Notes: generated from the sequence alone by a model not told the origin. 64,000 nt of DNA from Rhizobium sp. N324 (GCF_001664485.1 NZ_CP013630.1:1181001-1245000), one strand, 5' to 3'. Positions 8,751 to 17,970 are shown, counted from the stretch's first letter. Numbers and translations: made by a program.

Positions 8751-11246
8751 ATGGAGGCGGAGGCGGCAGAACACGAGGCCTTTGCCGCCTATGGGCGGCG
8801 GCTGACAGCGGGCGAAGGCGGATTTTTCTTCTTACCCATCCGCCACCACAGCCCGGCCTGCGCGCTGCACCTGACCGCCGCCCTGGCCGAGATCGGCCCG
8901 CGCGCCATCGTGCTGGAGATGCCGGCGGATTTTGCGGCCCTGCTGCCGCTTTTGTCGCATCCCGATATCAGGCTGCCGATCGCCATAGTGTCCGTCGCCG
9001 ACGGCGAAGGGACCTCCGACGAGCGCCTTCCCGTCGGCTACTGGCCCTTCTCGGCGACTTCGCCGGAATGGGCGGCGCTGCGGCTCGCCGGAGAGCGCGG
9101 CTGCCCGGTTGTCTTTGCCGATCAGGAGAGCGGCGCCCGCCTTGCCGCCGCCCGCCAGGAGAAGGCACGCGAGGAGGGCGAGGGCCAGGCGCCGGGCGAG
9201 GAGGCAACGGCGCCGGCGCTTTTGACCGACGAGGGCCAGCTTGCCTATTCCGATTATGCCGAGGGCCTGGTGAAGCGGCTCAGCGTGCGCGATTTCAACG
9301 AGGCCTGGGACCGGCTGTTCGAATCCCGCGCCGGGCAGAAGGATTGGCGCGGCTTTTTCCGCGATGTCGGCATTCACTGCGCCCTGTCGCGCCTGGCTAC
9401 TCCGGCCGCCGCGATCGCCGCCGACGATACGCTCTCCCGCGAGGCCTCAATGCGCGCGGCGATGGCGAGGGCGGCGCTGTCGCCGGGCGAGGGGCCGATC
9501 GCCGTCATCACCGGCGGATTTCACACGCCGGCGCTGATCGATCCGCCGGCTGAAGGGGAGCGGGTGGAAGCGGGCAGGGCGCCGCCGGCTGTCCGCACGA
9601 AATCCTATCTGATCCGCTACACCCATGATCATCTCGACCGGATCAACGGTTACGGCGCCGGCATGCCGTCGCCGCGCTGGTACGAGCGGCTGCTCGGGCG
9701 GGTCGGCGAAGGCCATGATGATCCCTTCACCGAGGCGGCGGCGGATGTGGTGCTGGCGCTGGCCGAGCGCCTGCGTCGCGACCGGCCGAATTTCATGCCG
9801 CCTCTGCCCTCGCTTGCCGCCACCGTCGCCCAGGCGCGGGCGCTCGCCGATCTGCGCGGCCTGCCGGGGCCGGGGCGGGCCGAGATCATCGATGCGGCGC
9901 GCTCCTGCCTGGTGAAGGGCGAGGATCCGCGCGATCAATCGCCGCTGATCGAGGTGCTGATGACCGAGCTTGCCGGCGAAGGCATCGGCGAGGTGCCGCG
10001 CGGCGCCGGCGCGCCGCCGCTGGTCGAGGCGGTGCGCAGCCGCGCCCGGGCGCTCGGCTTCCGCATCGACGACGGCACCGAGCGCAACCGCCTGCTCGAT
10101 ATTCATCGCAAGCCCCGGCATCTCGCCGCAAGCCGCTTCCTGCATGTGATGTCGCTGCTCGGCACCGGCTTCGGCCGCTGCCAGCGCGGCCCGGACTGGG
10201 TGGGCGGCACCGCCACCGACGTGCTGTTCGAGGAATGGACCTATCGCTGGTCGCCGGCCGTCGAAAGCCGGCTGGTGGCGCTGTCGATCGACGGCGACAC
10301 GGTCGAGCGCGCCGCCGACGCCGTGCTGTCGCGAAGCGTCGAGGCGCTTGGGCGGGAAGGCAAGGCGCGCAACGCGCTTGCGGCGATCCGCCTGCTGCTG
10401 ATTGCCGGCCAGGCCGGTCTTGCCGGCGCCTGCACCGCGCTGATGGCGGCGATCGGCCCGGCCGTTGCCGCCGATCCGGATTTCGGCCGGGTAGCGCTCT
10501 GCCTGTCGATGCTCGATAATCTCCGCCGCGGCCGCAAGATCCTCGGCTTTGCCGGCATGGCCGGCCCCGATGTGCTGCGGCTTGCCGCCTATCGCCGTGC
10601 CATCGATCTGCTGCCGACGCTCGAAGGTGCGAGGGAAGAGGACGTGCCGCGGTATGTCGAGGCGCTGGCAACGCTGAACGAGATCGCCGAAGCCGGCGCC
10701 GCGGCCGGCGATGACGAGGAGCGGCTCGATCTCGATCTTCTCGATGAAGGCATTTCAGCCCTGCTCGATGGCGACCTCGCGCCGCGGGCAGCCGGTGCCG
10801 TCGCCGCAATCGCCCATATGTCCGGCCGGGTGAGCGCCGCGGCACTCGCAACCCGCGTCATCGGCCCGCTGCAATTCGGCGTCGGCGACCCGCCCGCCCG
10901 GGTGGAGCCGCTGACCGGCCTGCTGGCGGTGCAGCCGGCGCTGCTCAAGCGTACGCCGGCCCTGCTGGAGGGGCTCGATGAGGTGCTCGCCGGCTTCGAC
11001 GAGGCCGATTTCATCCAGGTGCTGGCGCCGCTGCGGCTTGCCTTCACCGCGCTTGCGCCTGACGAAACCGATGCGCTCGCCGCCGTCATCGCCGAAGCCA
11101 AGGGCAGCGCGCTCGGTCTCGCGCCGCGTTTTTCCGGCGGCCCGAGCGAGGCCGGCATGCTCGCCAATGCCCGCCTCAACGCCACCCTGGCCGAGCTGAT
11201 GCAGGCGGACGGGCTTGCCGCCTGGCTGATGGAGCCGGCATCATGA
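8751..11246 (+). CDS. DUF5682 protein of the MoxR-VWA operon
   Basis: This 831-residue protein begins on the base after the MoxR stop codon. Near the N-terminus it has the family-typical IRHHSPAC motif (about residues 26-33) and then LEMPADF. A second conserved-looking block with HTPALID and YTHDHLDRINGYGAGMPSP lies around residues 265-305. The remainder is helical and Ala/Leu-rich. No enzymatic activity can be assigned, although the paired His and Asp residues in the first 300 residues could form an active or metal site. It sits between the ATPase and the VWA gene, a position comparable to E. coli yehM. The ATGA overlap with the next gene shows tight coupling. Confidence 0.8.
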   Translation: MEAEAAEHEAFAAYGRRLTAGEGGFFFLPIRHHSPACALHLTAALAEIGPRAIVLEMPADFAALLPLLSHPDIRLPIAIVSVADGEGTSDERLPVGYWPFSATSPEWAALRLAGERGCPVVFADQESGARLAAARQEKAREEGEGQAPGEEATAPALLTDEGQLAYSDYAEGLVKRLSVRDFNEAWDRLFESRAGQKDWRGFFRDVGIHCALSRLATPAAAIAADDTLSREASMRAAMARAALSPGEGPIAVITGGFHTPALIDPPAEGERVEAGRAPPAVRTKSYLIRYTHDHLDRINGYGAGMPSPRWYERLLGRVGEGHDDPFTEAAADVVLALAERLRRDRPNFMPPLPSLAATVAQARALADLRGLPGPGRAEIIDAARSCLVKGEDPRDQSPLIEVLMTELAGEGIGEVPRGAGAPPLVEAVRSRARALGFRIDDGTERNRLLDIHRKPRHLAASRFLHVMSLLGTGFGRCQRGPDWVGGTATDVLFEEWTYRWSPAVESRLVALSIDGDTVERAADAVLSRSVEALGREGKARNALAAIRLLLIAGQAGLAGACTALMAAIGPAVAADPDFGRVALCLSMLDNLRRGRKILGFAGMAGPDVLRLAAYRRAIDLLPTLEGAREEDVPRYVEALATLNEIAEAGAAAGDDEERLDLDLLDEGISALLDGDLAPRAAGAVAAIAHMSGRVSAAALATRVIGPLQFGVGDPPARVEPLTGLLAVQPALLKRTPALLEGLDEVLAGFDEADFIQVLAPLRLAFTALAPDETDALAAVIAEAKGSALGLAPRFSGGPSEAGMLANARLNATLAELMQADGLAAWLMEPAS

Positions 11247-12403
11247 GCGATCGGAAGACGCCTGAGGAGAGCCTTCGCCGCTGGCGCCTGGTGCTCGGCC
11301 GCTTCGCCGAGCGCCAGCTTTCGGGCTGCTGCAGCGGTGCCGACGCCCGCCGCGACGCCGTGCTCGAACGCATCTACGGCGAATCCTATCGCCGCCGCGG
11401 CATCCGCACGGGTGGGCCCGAGAGCGGCCGGAAGAATCGGAAAGGCGGCGCCGAGCCGCCGCAGATGACGCTGCCGGAATGGTATGGCGAGATGCGCGCG
11501 CTGTTTCCGAAATCGGTGCTGGAGCGGGTGGAAAAGGATGCGCTCGGCCGCTTCGGCATGACCGAGCTTCTCGACGATCCCAAGGCGCTCGCCGAACTCG
11601 ATCCCGATCCGTCGCTGCTGGCCGCGCTGCTGGCCCATCGCGGCCGCGCCGATCCGGTCATCGCCGCCAAGATCCGCGAGGTCGCCAAGTGCGTCGTCGA
11701 GGAATTGACCAAGCGGCTGCGGCTGCAGACGAGCCGGGCGCTCTCGGGCGCCAGGCGGCGCGGCGAGACGACGGCGCGCCGCTCATCCGCCCGCGACATC
11801 GCCTGGAACCAGACGATCCGCAAGAACCTGAAGAACTGGGATCAGGAGCGGCGCGTGCTGATCGCCGAACATCTGCATTTCCACGCCGCCGCCCGCCGAC
11901 ATCTCCCCTGGCGCATCGTGCTCTGCATCGACCAGTCGGGCTCGATGGCGACCTCGCTGATCTACAGCGCCGTGATGGCCTCGATCCTGTCGACCCTGCC
12001 GGCGGTGACGGTCAAGCTCGTGCTGTTCGATACGACTGTGGTCGACCTCAGCGACGAGGTCGGCGATCCCGTCGACGTGCTGATGTCGGTGCAGCTCGGC
12101 GGCGGCACCGATATCGGCCGGGCGGTTGCCTATTGCGAGGCGACGCACATCGCCGAGTCGCAGCGGACGATCTTCGTGCTGATCTCCGATTTTTGCGAGG
12201 GCGCGCCGGTTGCTCCGCTCTTCGCCGCCATCCGCCGGCTGGCCGGTGCCCGCGTCAAGCTGCTCGGCCTTGCCGCTCTCGATGAGGCCGCCCGGCCGGC
12301 CTATGACCGGGAGACCGCCGCCCGCCTGGTCGATGCCGGCATGGAGATCGCCGCGCTGACGCCGGAGCATTTCGCCGACTGGGTTGCGGGGCATATCAGG
12401 TGA
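11243..12403 (+). CDS. VWA-domain protein, CoxE/YehP-like partner of MoxR ATPase
   Basis: The 386-residue protein has a helical N-terminal half and a von Willebrand A domain from about residue 220. The MIDAS metal site is visible as DQSGS (Asp at ~230), followed by the later LGGGTDIG loop and an ISDFCEG strand. VWA proteins encoded beside MoxR ATPases are thought to bind clients or cofactors during assembly of protein complexes. The start overlaps the preceding stop as ATGA, and the 3' end overlaps the next GTG start as GTGA. The intact MIDAS suggests a functional metal-binding domain. Confidence 0.88.
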   Translation: MSDRKTPEESLRRWRLVLGRFAERQLSGCCSGADARRDAVLERIYGESYRRRGIRTGGPESGRKNRKGGAEPPQMTLPEWYGEMRALFPKSVLERVEKDALGRFGMTELLDDPKALAELDPDPSLLAALLAHRGRADPVIAAKIREVAKCVVEELTKRLRLQTSRALSGARRRGETTARRSSARDIAWNQTIRKNLKNWDQERRVLIAEHLHFHAAARRHLPWRIVLCIDQSGSMATSLIYSAVMASILSTLPAVTVKLVLFDTTVVDLSDEVGDPVDVLMSVQLGGGTDIGRAVAYCEATHIAESQRTIFVLISDFCEGAPVAPLFAAIRRLAGARVKLLGLAALDEAARPAYDRETAARLVDAGMEIAALTPEHFADWVAGHIR

Positions 12404-14478
12404 GCGGCGCCAAGACGGAGAATTCGGCACGGTTTGATGCCGCGGCCCTCGGCGACGAGCTGCTGGAAGCCGCCTCCTCCAAGGGCCTGCTGCGCCGCGC
12501 CCGCCGCGATGTCGAGGCCGGCCTCGTGCGGCTGACCGGCTGGGATGGCGGCACGGCGCTCGCCGAAGCCGATGGTGAAAGCGTGCGGCTCGCCGCCGGG
12601 CCGCTGGCCGCAGCAGGCTGCAGCTGCCCGGCGACCGGCCTTTGCCGGCATATTCTCGCCGGCATCCTGTTCATCCGCGAGGCCGGCGAGGCGACGCCGG
12701 CCGGTGCGGCGGAACCGGCCGAGACGTCGCCTGTAGCCGCTGCGGCGGCTGCGGATGCGCATGCCGAAATCCTTTCGCTCGGCCAGGATGCCATCGCCCG
12801 CGCCTTCGGCCGCGCCGCCTATATCAAGGCGCAGGCGCTGCTGGCCGCGCTCGACGCCGGCGCCGTCAGGATCGAGCCGAGCGCCACTGCCGTCCGCATC
12901 GCGCTCGGCGACCATCCCGCCGTGCTCTATCCCGCCGGCGGCGGCCCGGCCGGCATGATCTCGAAGGCCGCGACCTCGCTGCGCGCCGCGCTGCATGCGG
13001 CCGCCCTGCTTGCGGTGCGCGGCCCCGGCGAGCCGGTTGCCGAGGCGGAGCAGGCACCGGAAGAGGTGGCAGAGCCAGCATCCGGCGTGCTCGAAGAGGC
13101 CGCCGCGCTGCTTTGCGATGCCGCGCGCCAGGCGCTGTCAAAGGCGCCTGTCGGTCTTGAGGAGCGGATCGGCGATCTCGTGCTGTCCTCGCGCGCCGAG
13201 GCGATGCCGCGGCTGGCCGCCGAGCTTCGCACCATCGCCGCCATGATCCGGCGCCGGCGCGAGCGGCTGGAGGCGGCCGATCCGGCTGAGCTTCTCATCA
13301 TGCTGGCGCGCGCCTATGCGCTGACGCAGGCGCTGCAGGCTTCTCCCGACGCAGCCTTGCTCTCCGGCGCCGGGGCGGAAGCGCCGCAGCCGCTTGAGGC
13401 AATCGATCTCCTCGGCTGCGGCTTGCGCCTGTGGCAGAGCGAAAGCGGCGCGCGCGGCGTTACCGGCTATTATCTCGCAGCCGACGGACGAAGCTTCAGC
13501 GCCACGCTGGCGCGCGCGCCCGGCAGCGATCCCGGCTTTGCGCCGCGCCATGCGGCGACCGGCGAAACGGTTTTTGGCCGCTCGCTTGCGGCAATCGCCG
13601 GCAGCGCCTTCCGCCTCGAGGGGGCGGCCGTCAGCGGCAGTGGCCGGCTGCACACCGGCAGCGGCCGCGCCGAACTTCTGGAACCCGGCTGGGAGGCGGC
13701 GGTCAGACGGATCGCCGGCGTGGCGATCGACGATTGGAGCCAATGCGCCACGCGCCTGGCCCGCGCCTTCCAGCCGGTGCTTGCCGCGCCGCCGCGCCGC
13801 GGCCAACCGCTGATCCTGCGGCCGGCGCAGTTCGGCCCGCTCAGCTTCGACGGCGTGGCGCAGGTCGGGCGCTGGCCGGTGCGCGACCGCGAGGGCCGCT
13901 GGCTGGAGCTGGAGATCGAGGGCGACGAGCGGCTGGAGGCGAATTTCGCCCGGCTGGGGGCGATCAGCGATCGCCAGCCGCCGCTGCTGGCAGTTCTGGC
14001 CGAAGCCCGCGGCGCCGAGATCGTGTTCTCGCCGCTGGGCTTCGGAACCGACAGCCTGAGCATGCTGGACCTGCCGCCGCCGCCACAGGCGGCGATCGCG
14101 CAAAAGCCAAGCCTGCTGTCGCGCCTGACCAAAGGCCTGACGCTCTCCGGTATGGCCGAGCGCATGGCCGCCGAGATGCGCTTCGAGGCGATGGCGCGCC
14201 CGCAGGCGGCAAGCCTGCGGCTGGTCGCCGCCGCCTTCGACGAGATCCTGGCGCTGGCCGAACTCGGCGGGCGCATGGAGGATCCGGAGCGGCTGCAGCG
14301 CATGGAGGGATTGGGCCAGCGGCTCGAGGAGGCGGGCCTGGCGCTGGCCGGCCGGCTTCTGACGACGCTTGCCGCCGCCCCCGGCCGCAAACGCGCCGAT
14401 CACCTGCTGCGCGCCGCCTATGCGCTCGATCTGATAAACCGCATCGATCCGCAACTGCCCTTCGTGCGGATGCTTTGA
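12400..14478 (+). CDS. SWIM zinc-finger protein (YehQ-like), last gene of operon
   Basis: This 692-residue protein probably starts at GTG 12400, which overlaps the previous stop. A SWIM zinc finger of the form CxC-x5-CxH is visible at residues 74-84 (C74, C76, C82, H84). The rest is Ala/Leu/Arg-rich and helical, with no other motif I recognise. SWIM fingers bind nucleic acid or protein in other families. With DUF4132, MoxR, DUF5682 and VWA it completes a set resembling E. coli yehI-yehL-yehM-yehP-yehQ. A RIME-like element follows the stop. Confidence 0.85.
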   Translation: MSGAKTENSARFDAAALGDELLEAASSKGLLRRARRDVEAGLVRLTGWDGGTALAEADGESVRLAAGPLAAAGCSCPATGLCRHILAGILFIREAGEATPAGAAEPAETSPVAAAAAADAHAEILSLGQDAIARAFGRAAYIKAQALLAALDAGAVRIEPSATAVRIALGDHPAVLYPAGGGPAGMISKAATSLRAALHAAALLAVRGPGEPVAEAEQAPEEVAEPASGVLEEAAALLCDAARQALSKAPVGLEERIGDLVLSSRAEAMPRLAAELRTIAAMIRRRRERLEAADPAELLIMLARAYALTQALQASPDAALLSGAGAEAPQPLEAIDLLGCGLRLWQSESGARGVTGYYLAADGRSFSATLARAPGSDPGFAPRHAATGETVFGRSLAAIAGSAFRLEGAAVSGSGRLHTGSGRAELLEPGWEAAVRRIAGVAIDDWSQCATRLARAFQPVLAAPPRRGQPLILRPAQFGPLSFDGVAQVGRWPVRDREGRWLELEIEGDERLEANFARLGAISDRQPPLLAVLAEARGAEIVFSPLGFGTDSLSMLDLPPPPQAAIAQKPSLLSRLTKGLTLSGMAERMAAEMRFEAMARPQAASLRLVAAAFDEILALAELGGRMEDPERLQRMEGLGQRLEEAGLALAGRLLTTLAAAPGRKRADHLLRAAYALDLINRIDPQLPFVRML

Positions 14479-14509
14479 GGTGAAGGCATTTCCGTTTTTC
14501 GTGAGGCCG

Positions 14510-14650
14510 GCCCCTCATCCGCCTGCCGGCACCTCTCTCCCCGTAAACGGGGCGAAGGGACTATGCCGCAACCTCTCCGTCCCTTGCTAGCCTCTCGCAA
14601 GGCACGTCCCCTCTCCCCGTTTTTACGGGGAGAGGGTTAGGGTGAGGGGC
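14510..14650. repeat. RIME-like mosaic palindrome (family A, copy 2)
   Basis: The element starts with CCCCTCATCCGCCTGCCGGC and ends in GGTTAGGGTGAGGGGC. Internal hairpins are CTCCCCGTAAACGGGG and CTCCCCGTTTTTACGGGGAG. It lies between the convergent SWIM and lipoprotein genes and could help end transcription. It closely matches copies at 23279 (inverted) and 62107. Confidence 0.8.
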
Positions 14651-14678
14651 ACATCCGGGGTCGGAACCGAACCGTCCG

Positions 14679-15086
14679 TTATTTCTGTTCGGGCGCCAGG
14701 AACTCGGCGCAATAGGACGGGCCGTTGACGCCGGGAATGTCGGCGACGGTACGGATGTCGCGGATCGTGTAATCCGAGCTGGTGGTGATTTCGGTCTGGC
14801 AGCGCAGATAGGCGGTGCGGGCGGACGCGATCTGCTTGCCGCGTTTGCCGTCGGCGCCTTCGGCATATTTGGCCGGAATGCGCACGGTCTTGTAGCCGCC
14901 GCGCCAGGTATAGACGGTGGTGGCGCCTTCCTCGCGGTCGCTGATCGGCGGCCCGTAGGCGGCAAAGAAGATGCCGGCCGATTTGCCGACCCAGCGGGCC
15001 TCGATCGGATTGCCGGCGGAAGGTATGGTGGTGCATCCGGCAAGCCCAATTGCAAGCCCGGCCGCGGTGATGGTGCGGAGTTTCAT
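14679..15086 (-). CDS. Small lipoprotein, function unknown
   Basis: The 135-residue protein starts with MKLRTITAAGLAIGLAGC. This is a lipoprotein signal peptide with a lipobox whose Cys is residue 18, so it should be anchored in a membrane after processing. The mature part has several Tyr/Trp residues and two further Cys (about 88 and 128) that might form a disulfide in the periplasm. AGGGA about nine bases before the ATG supports this start over an upstream in-frame ATG. The family is common in rhizobia but I cannot assign a function. It is transcribed toward the SWIM gene. Confidence 0.75.
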   Translation of the reverse strand: MKLRTITAAGLAIGLAGCTTIPSAGNPIEARWVGKSAGIFFAAYGPPISDREEGATTVYTWRGGYKTVRIPAKYAEGADGKRGKQIASARTAYLRCQTEITTSSDYTIRDIRTVADIPGVNGPSYCAEFLAPEQK

Positions 15087-15350
15087 CGTGTCGTCCCTGA
15101 TCTCAAGCGCAGTGGCTGCGAATCCGCCGTTTACGCGCGGTTTCGCCTGTCCCGTCGAGCCCTTTAGCGCGGAACCCGGCAAAAGAAAATTGCCCCTTTT
15201 GCACTTCCGTTTAATTTGCCGAGGGTGTGTCTTTTTGCTGCAGCGGCCCATTCCGGCCCCTGTCATCAACCCGTCAAAAATTCCCCCGGATTTTTGGAAT
15301 TTGGTGCTTGTGCAACCAGATAGGCTGTTCTATAGAAGCGCCGCTGGTCA

Positions 15351-15427
15351 CGGAGTGTAGCGCAGTCTGGTAGCGCACCACGTTCGGGACGTGGGGGTCG
15401 AGTGTTCGAATCACTCCACTCCGACCA
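15351..15427 (+). tRNA. tRNA-Pro (anticodon CGG)
   Basis: A complete cloverleaf is visible. The acceptor stem is CGGAGTG/CACTCCG, the D arm contains AGTCTGGTAGC, the anticodon stem is CCACG/CGTGG around loop TTCGGGA, and the T arm contains GTTCGAATC. CCA is encoded at 15425-15427. The anticodon CGG (15385-15387) reads CCG proline codons. Confidence 0.97.
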
Positions 15428-15432
15428 GCTAG

Positions 15433-15455
15433 AAACCCCGCTCCGGCGGGGTTTT
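15433..15455 (+). terminator. Rho-independent terminator of tRNA-Pro
   Basis: AAACCCCGC and GCGGGGTTT pair around a short loop and are followed by a run of T, five bases after the tRNA. Confidence 0.9.
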
Positions 15456-15638
15456 TCATGTCCGCTGATAATCTCTCGAAATCTCAAGATAGCGCTTGTG
15501 CGCCCTTCCAGGATCCGAACATATCGATCCTGATGCACTTCGCATGCCGACCAGGCCGATCGGTCTGTGACGGCTCGCGGATTCGACTTGATGCCGAATT
15601 CGGCCGCGGGTAGCATTCCCACAACCTGGGGGATGAGA

Positions 15639-16349
15639 ATGTTGGGTTTCATAAAGCGCTGGAACGACCGTTGGAAATGGGAAACATCTGGCCTCGGGCA
15701 GGCGCTTGCTGAGCATACCCAGAAGTGCTTCAATGAAACGATCCTGTCGGGGCTGCCTCAAGATCGGAAGGATCGCGTGATTGGCGATTTCTACGAGCGG
15801 CTCGCCGCGATGGCGCAGTCTCCAACTGGCTTCCTCGATCTGCGCAAGTCTCTCGCCGGATGGGTCGCCGACTATGCCAAATATCAGGTGCTGTGCCTGA
15901 CCGAGTCCGAGAAGGCCGTCGCCTTCCATCACGAAAGTCCATATATCTCCGGTGAGCTGTATCACCACATCCGCGCCGCCGCCGCGGAAAACGACTATCT
16001 GGCCCAAATCATGCGGTCGGATAAGAATGTTGCCGATGGTGAACTGATTGCGCTCGCCAACATGGAATGCGCTCGGGCACTCTACTACGCCAACGGCTTC
16101 AACATGGTCCGCATCGAGACGGGTGACAGGACCAAGCCGGATTGGTACAAACCCTTCGTCGAGGCGCTGCTCGTCTCCTACGAAGACAATGTCAGGACAT
16201 CAATCAAGCTTCCGCAGTTGCTGCCCGAAAACAGGTTTGGGGTCCTCTATTCCGGGTTCTTCAATCTGGTCTTCACCGGCGAGGAAGATCCGTTCTTCAC
16301 ATGGGCACGGGCATGCCCGGATTATTATCTGGCATCAGGCGCGCCATAG
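15639..16349 (+). CDS. Unknown protein downstream of tRNA-Pro
   Basis: The 236-residue product is soluble and predominantly helical, rich in Tyr, Trp and Phe, with no signal peptide or membrane segment. I do not recognise a family. GGGGGA about six bases upstream supports ATG 15639 (MLGFIKRWNDRW). Its base composition is slightly less GC-rich than the neighbouring operon. It lies alone between a tRNA and prophage genes, a typical place for laterally acquired cargo, but no mobility gene is adjacent. A perfect inverted repeat follows its stop. Confidence 0.6.
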   Translation: MLGFIKRWNDRWKWETSGLGQALAEHTQKCFNETILSGLPQDRKDRVIGDFYERLAAMAQSPTGFLDLRKSLAGWVADYAKYQVLCLTESEKAVAFHHESPYISGELYHHIRAAAAENDYLAQIMRSDKNVADGELIALANMECARALYYANGFNMVRIETGDRTKPDWYKPFVEALLVSYEDNVRTSIKLPQLLPENRFGVLYSGFFNLVFTGEEDPFFTWARACPDYYLASGAP

Positions 16350-16375
16350 GCGCCCGCAGCCCGGCCTTCTCCATG

Positions 16376-16405
16376 GTTATAACTTTCCTGCAGAAAAGTT
16401 ATAAC
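16376..16405. repeat. Perfect inverted repeat GTTATAACTTT / AAAGTTATAAC
   Basis: Eleven-base arms are separated by eight bases, 27 bases after the stop of the upstream gene. Each arm contains the self-complementary octamer GTTATAAC, so it could be a regulator-binding pair or a terminator hairpin. There is no T-run after it. Confidence 0.6.
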
Positions 16406-16534
16406 GGCGCGCGATCGCACCGCAGCGCGCTGCATTAGCGCTGCCCGACTCAGCTCTATGCGCCGGTTTTCGAATCAACCGGAACGAGTCCCAAAGTGAT
16501 TCGTTGAGTCGCGTTCGGTGTGAGATACTGCGCC

Positions 16535-16774
16535 ATGAGCAAGCGACGAAGCTTCAAACCGGTGAAGATCACCATCAATGGCAAGGTGAGGACGGTCTAT
16601 AATGTCGTCCAGGCCGGCAACACTTTGCTGAACGATTGGCCCGACCAGACGCCGGCGGCCAAGGTTGCCGAGCGGCTTGTGCTTGATGTGTTCAACGATG
16701 CCGCCGAGCCCGAGCAGGTGCGCCGCGCCTTCATTACCGCCGCCAAGGCCAGCGATATCAAATATAGTTCCTGA
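16535..16774 (+). CDS. DUF982-like small protein
   Basis: The 79-residue protein has the DUF982 pattern: a basic N-terminal beta segment (VKITINGKVRTVYNV), a central LLNDWP, and a C-terminal helix with RRAFITAAKASDI. DUF982 proteins are abundant in rhizobia and have no known function. An alternative in-frame ATG lies 15 bases upstream at 16520. It stands between an unknown gene and the oppositely oriented prophage genes. Confidence 0.65.
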   Translation: MSKRRSFKPVKITINGKVRTVYNVVQAGNTLLNDWPDQTPAAKVAERLVLDVFNDAAEPEQVRRAFITAAKASDIKYSS

Positions 16775-16800
16775 TCGGCGATGCTGGGCTAAATCAGGGC

Positions 16801-17028
16801 TTACTTCCATGACATCAGCTCCTGATTGGCGCGGTCCTGGTTCCTGAACCGCGTCTCCATCCAGGCGGCCGTGACGATCGCAGCGAGGAAGCCGAAGGCG
16901 AGGCAGGTGATGGCCTGCTTGCGCCAGGAGATGAAGGCGCGTGGCGCCGGGGTGAGCGGCTTTTGCGCGCATTCGCCGGCAGGGCAGGCGCAGCCGGAAA
17001 AGGCCTTGACGATGCAATCGGCAGACAT
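16801..17028 (-). CDS. Small membrane protein, prophage-associated
   Basis: The 75-residue protein has a Cys-rich N-terminus (three Cys in the first 20 residues, SGCACPAGEC) and one hydrophobic segment at about residues 39-58 (ITCLAFGFLAAIVTAAWM). GAGGGGGA lies about eight bases upstream of the ATG. It follows the gene at 17041-17304 by 12 bases, so the two form an operon. A phage holin-like or superinfection function is possible but unsupported. Confidence 0.6.
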   Translation of the reverse strand: MSADCIVKAFSGCACPAGECAQKPLTPAPRAFISWRKQAITCLAFGFLAAIVTAAWMETRFRNQDRANQELMSWK

Positions 17029-17040
17029 TTCCGTTCCCCC

Positions 17041-17304
17041 TCAGGCGTAAAGCTGATCGCGATCGGTCATGCCCATGATCTCGCGGGCATAGCGGTAATG
17101 CTCCTCGACGGAGGCCGCGGCACCCCGCAGCCAGGAGGGGCCGCGGATCGAGTGTTCGGGACGGCGCAGGTACGCAAAGCCGAGGGCGCCCATGCGCTGA
17201 GCCTCGATCGCCATATAGGCGCTGCAGTCGCCGATCCCCAGCGCGCCATTCCAGCGGGCGTCGCGCCTGCTTTCCGCGGTCTCAATATTGCGGATGTGCT
17301 GCAT
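17041..17304 (-). CDS. Unknown small protein under prophage operator control
   Basis: The 87-residue soluble protein has no recognised domain. It is the first gene of a two-gene leftward unit, and 40 bases upstream lie two 18-base palindromes matching half-sites near the repressor gene. This suggests the phage repressor controls it. Confidence 0.55.
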   Translation of the reverse strand: MQHIRNIETAESRRDARWNGALGIGDCSAYMAIEAQRMGALGFAYLRRPEHSIRGPSWLRGAAASVEEHYRYAREIMGMTDRDQLYA

Positions 17305-17343
17305 TGCCCTGTCCTCTCACGCGCCTCTGATCGACTTGTCGCA

Positions 17344-17361
17344 AGGGTATATATAATACCT
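17344..17361. promoter_or_regulatory. Putative phage operator OL1
   Basis: AGGGTATATATAATACCT is an almost perfect 18-base dyad (GGTAT/ATACC). It lies between the leftward gene at 17304 and the repressor region, and matches the site at 17379. Confidence 0.65.
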
Positions 17362-17378
17362 CGTCGCGTCAACCGCTA

Positions 17379-17396
17379 AGGGTATAAAAAATACCT
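17379..17396. promoter_or_regulatory. Putative phage operator OL2
   Basis: AGGGTATAAAAAATACCT has the same outer bases as the site at 17344, spaced 35 bases start to start. The ATAAAAAATACC core recurs just upstream of the repressor start codon at 18773-18785. Confidence 0.65.
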
Positions 17397-17970
17397 CTCA
17401 GGTTGACGGGGTACGAATCATAGGCGTATGTCTGTCGCCAGTGATTGGGCGACCGGGTGCAACTCCCGAGCTGACGAAGCCCAGCGGCGCGGGAAGCGAA
17501 AGTCCTTAAGTGCGCTGTCAGAAAATCAGGACGAGGGCGAAGCGAATGGCCCCTCTGGCACGTGTCCCATCCCGGCTCCGGCCTTCAGGACTTGGCCAAT
17601 GCTCTCCCGGCTTCATGGGCTTTGCTCATGGGGTAGGGGGAAGCTTTGGCCGGAACCCTCCCTCACCAGCCTTCAGGAGCGAAGACAGAGAGATAGAAAA
17701 CAAGGTTCTCTTGGAGTCTGATGCTGCGAGAAAACGGCAGGGCGCAACGAGATCGAAATCGCCGACGAGGGTGGCCGGGCCCAGGCCTTGGGGCGTCGAA
17801 TTTGGATTCATGGGGGAGGGTTGCCGAAGGATATTCCTCGCAGCCATTCGTTCCATCCCGGCGGTGATGCGGGCGGTCCGTGGACGACGTCCGGAGCTGT
17901 TGCGGTTTTTGATTAGAGAGGATGACTCTCGCGATCCTGGTTGCCGGATCGGGGAAATCGGAGTGGGATC
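17397..17970. other. Intergenic region without a confident gene
   Basis: Short open frames exist on both strands but have unnatural composition, no ribosome sites and no recognisable motif. I see no clear repeat or RNA. It may be debris left when part of the phage region was lost. Confidence 0.4.

Noticed and set aside
15351..15427. tRNA-Pro as the attachment site of the prophage
   Set aside because: No integrase is nearby and no repeat of the tRNA 3' end was seen elsewhere in the window, so it cannot be supported.
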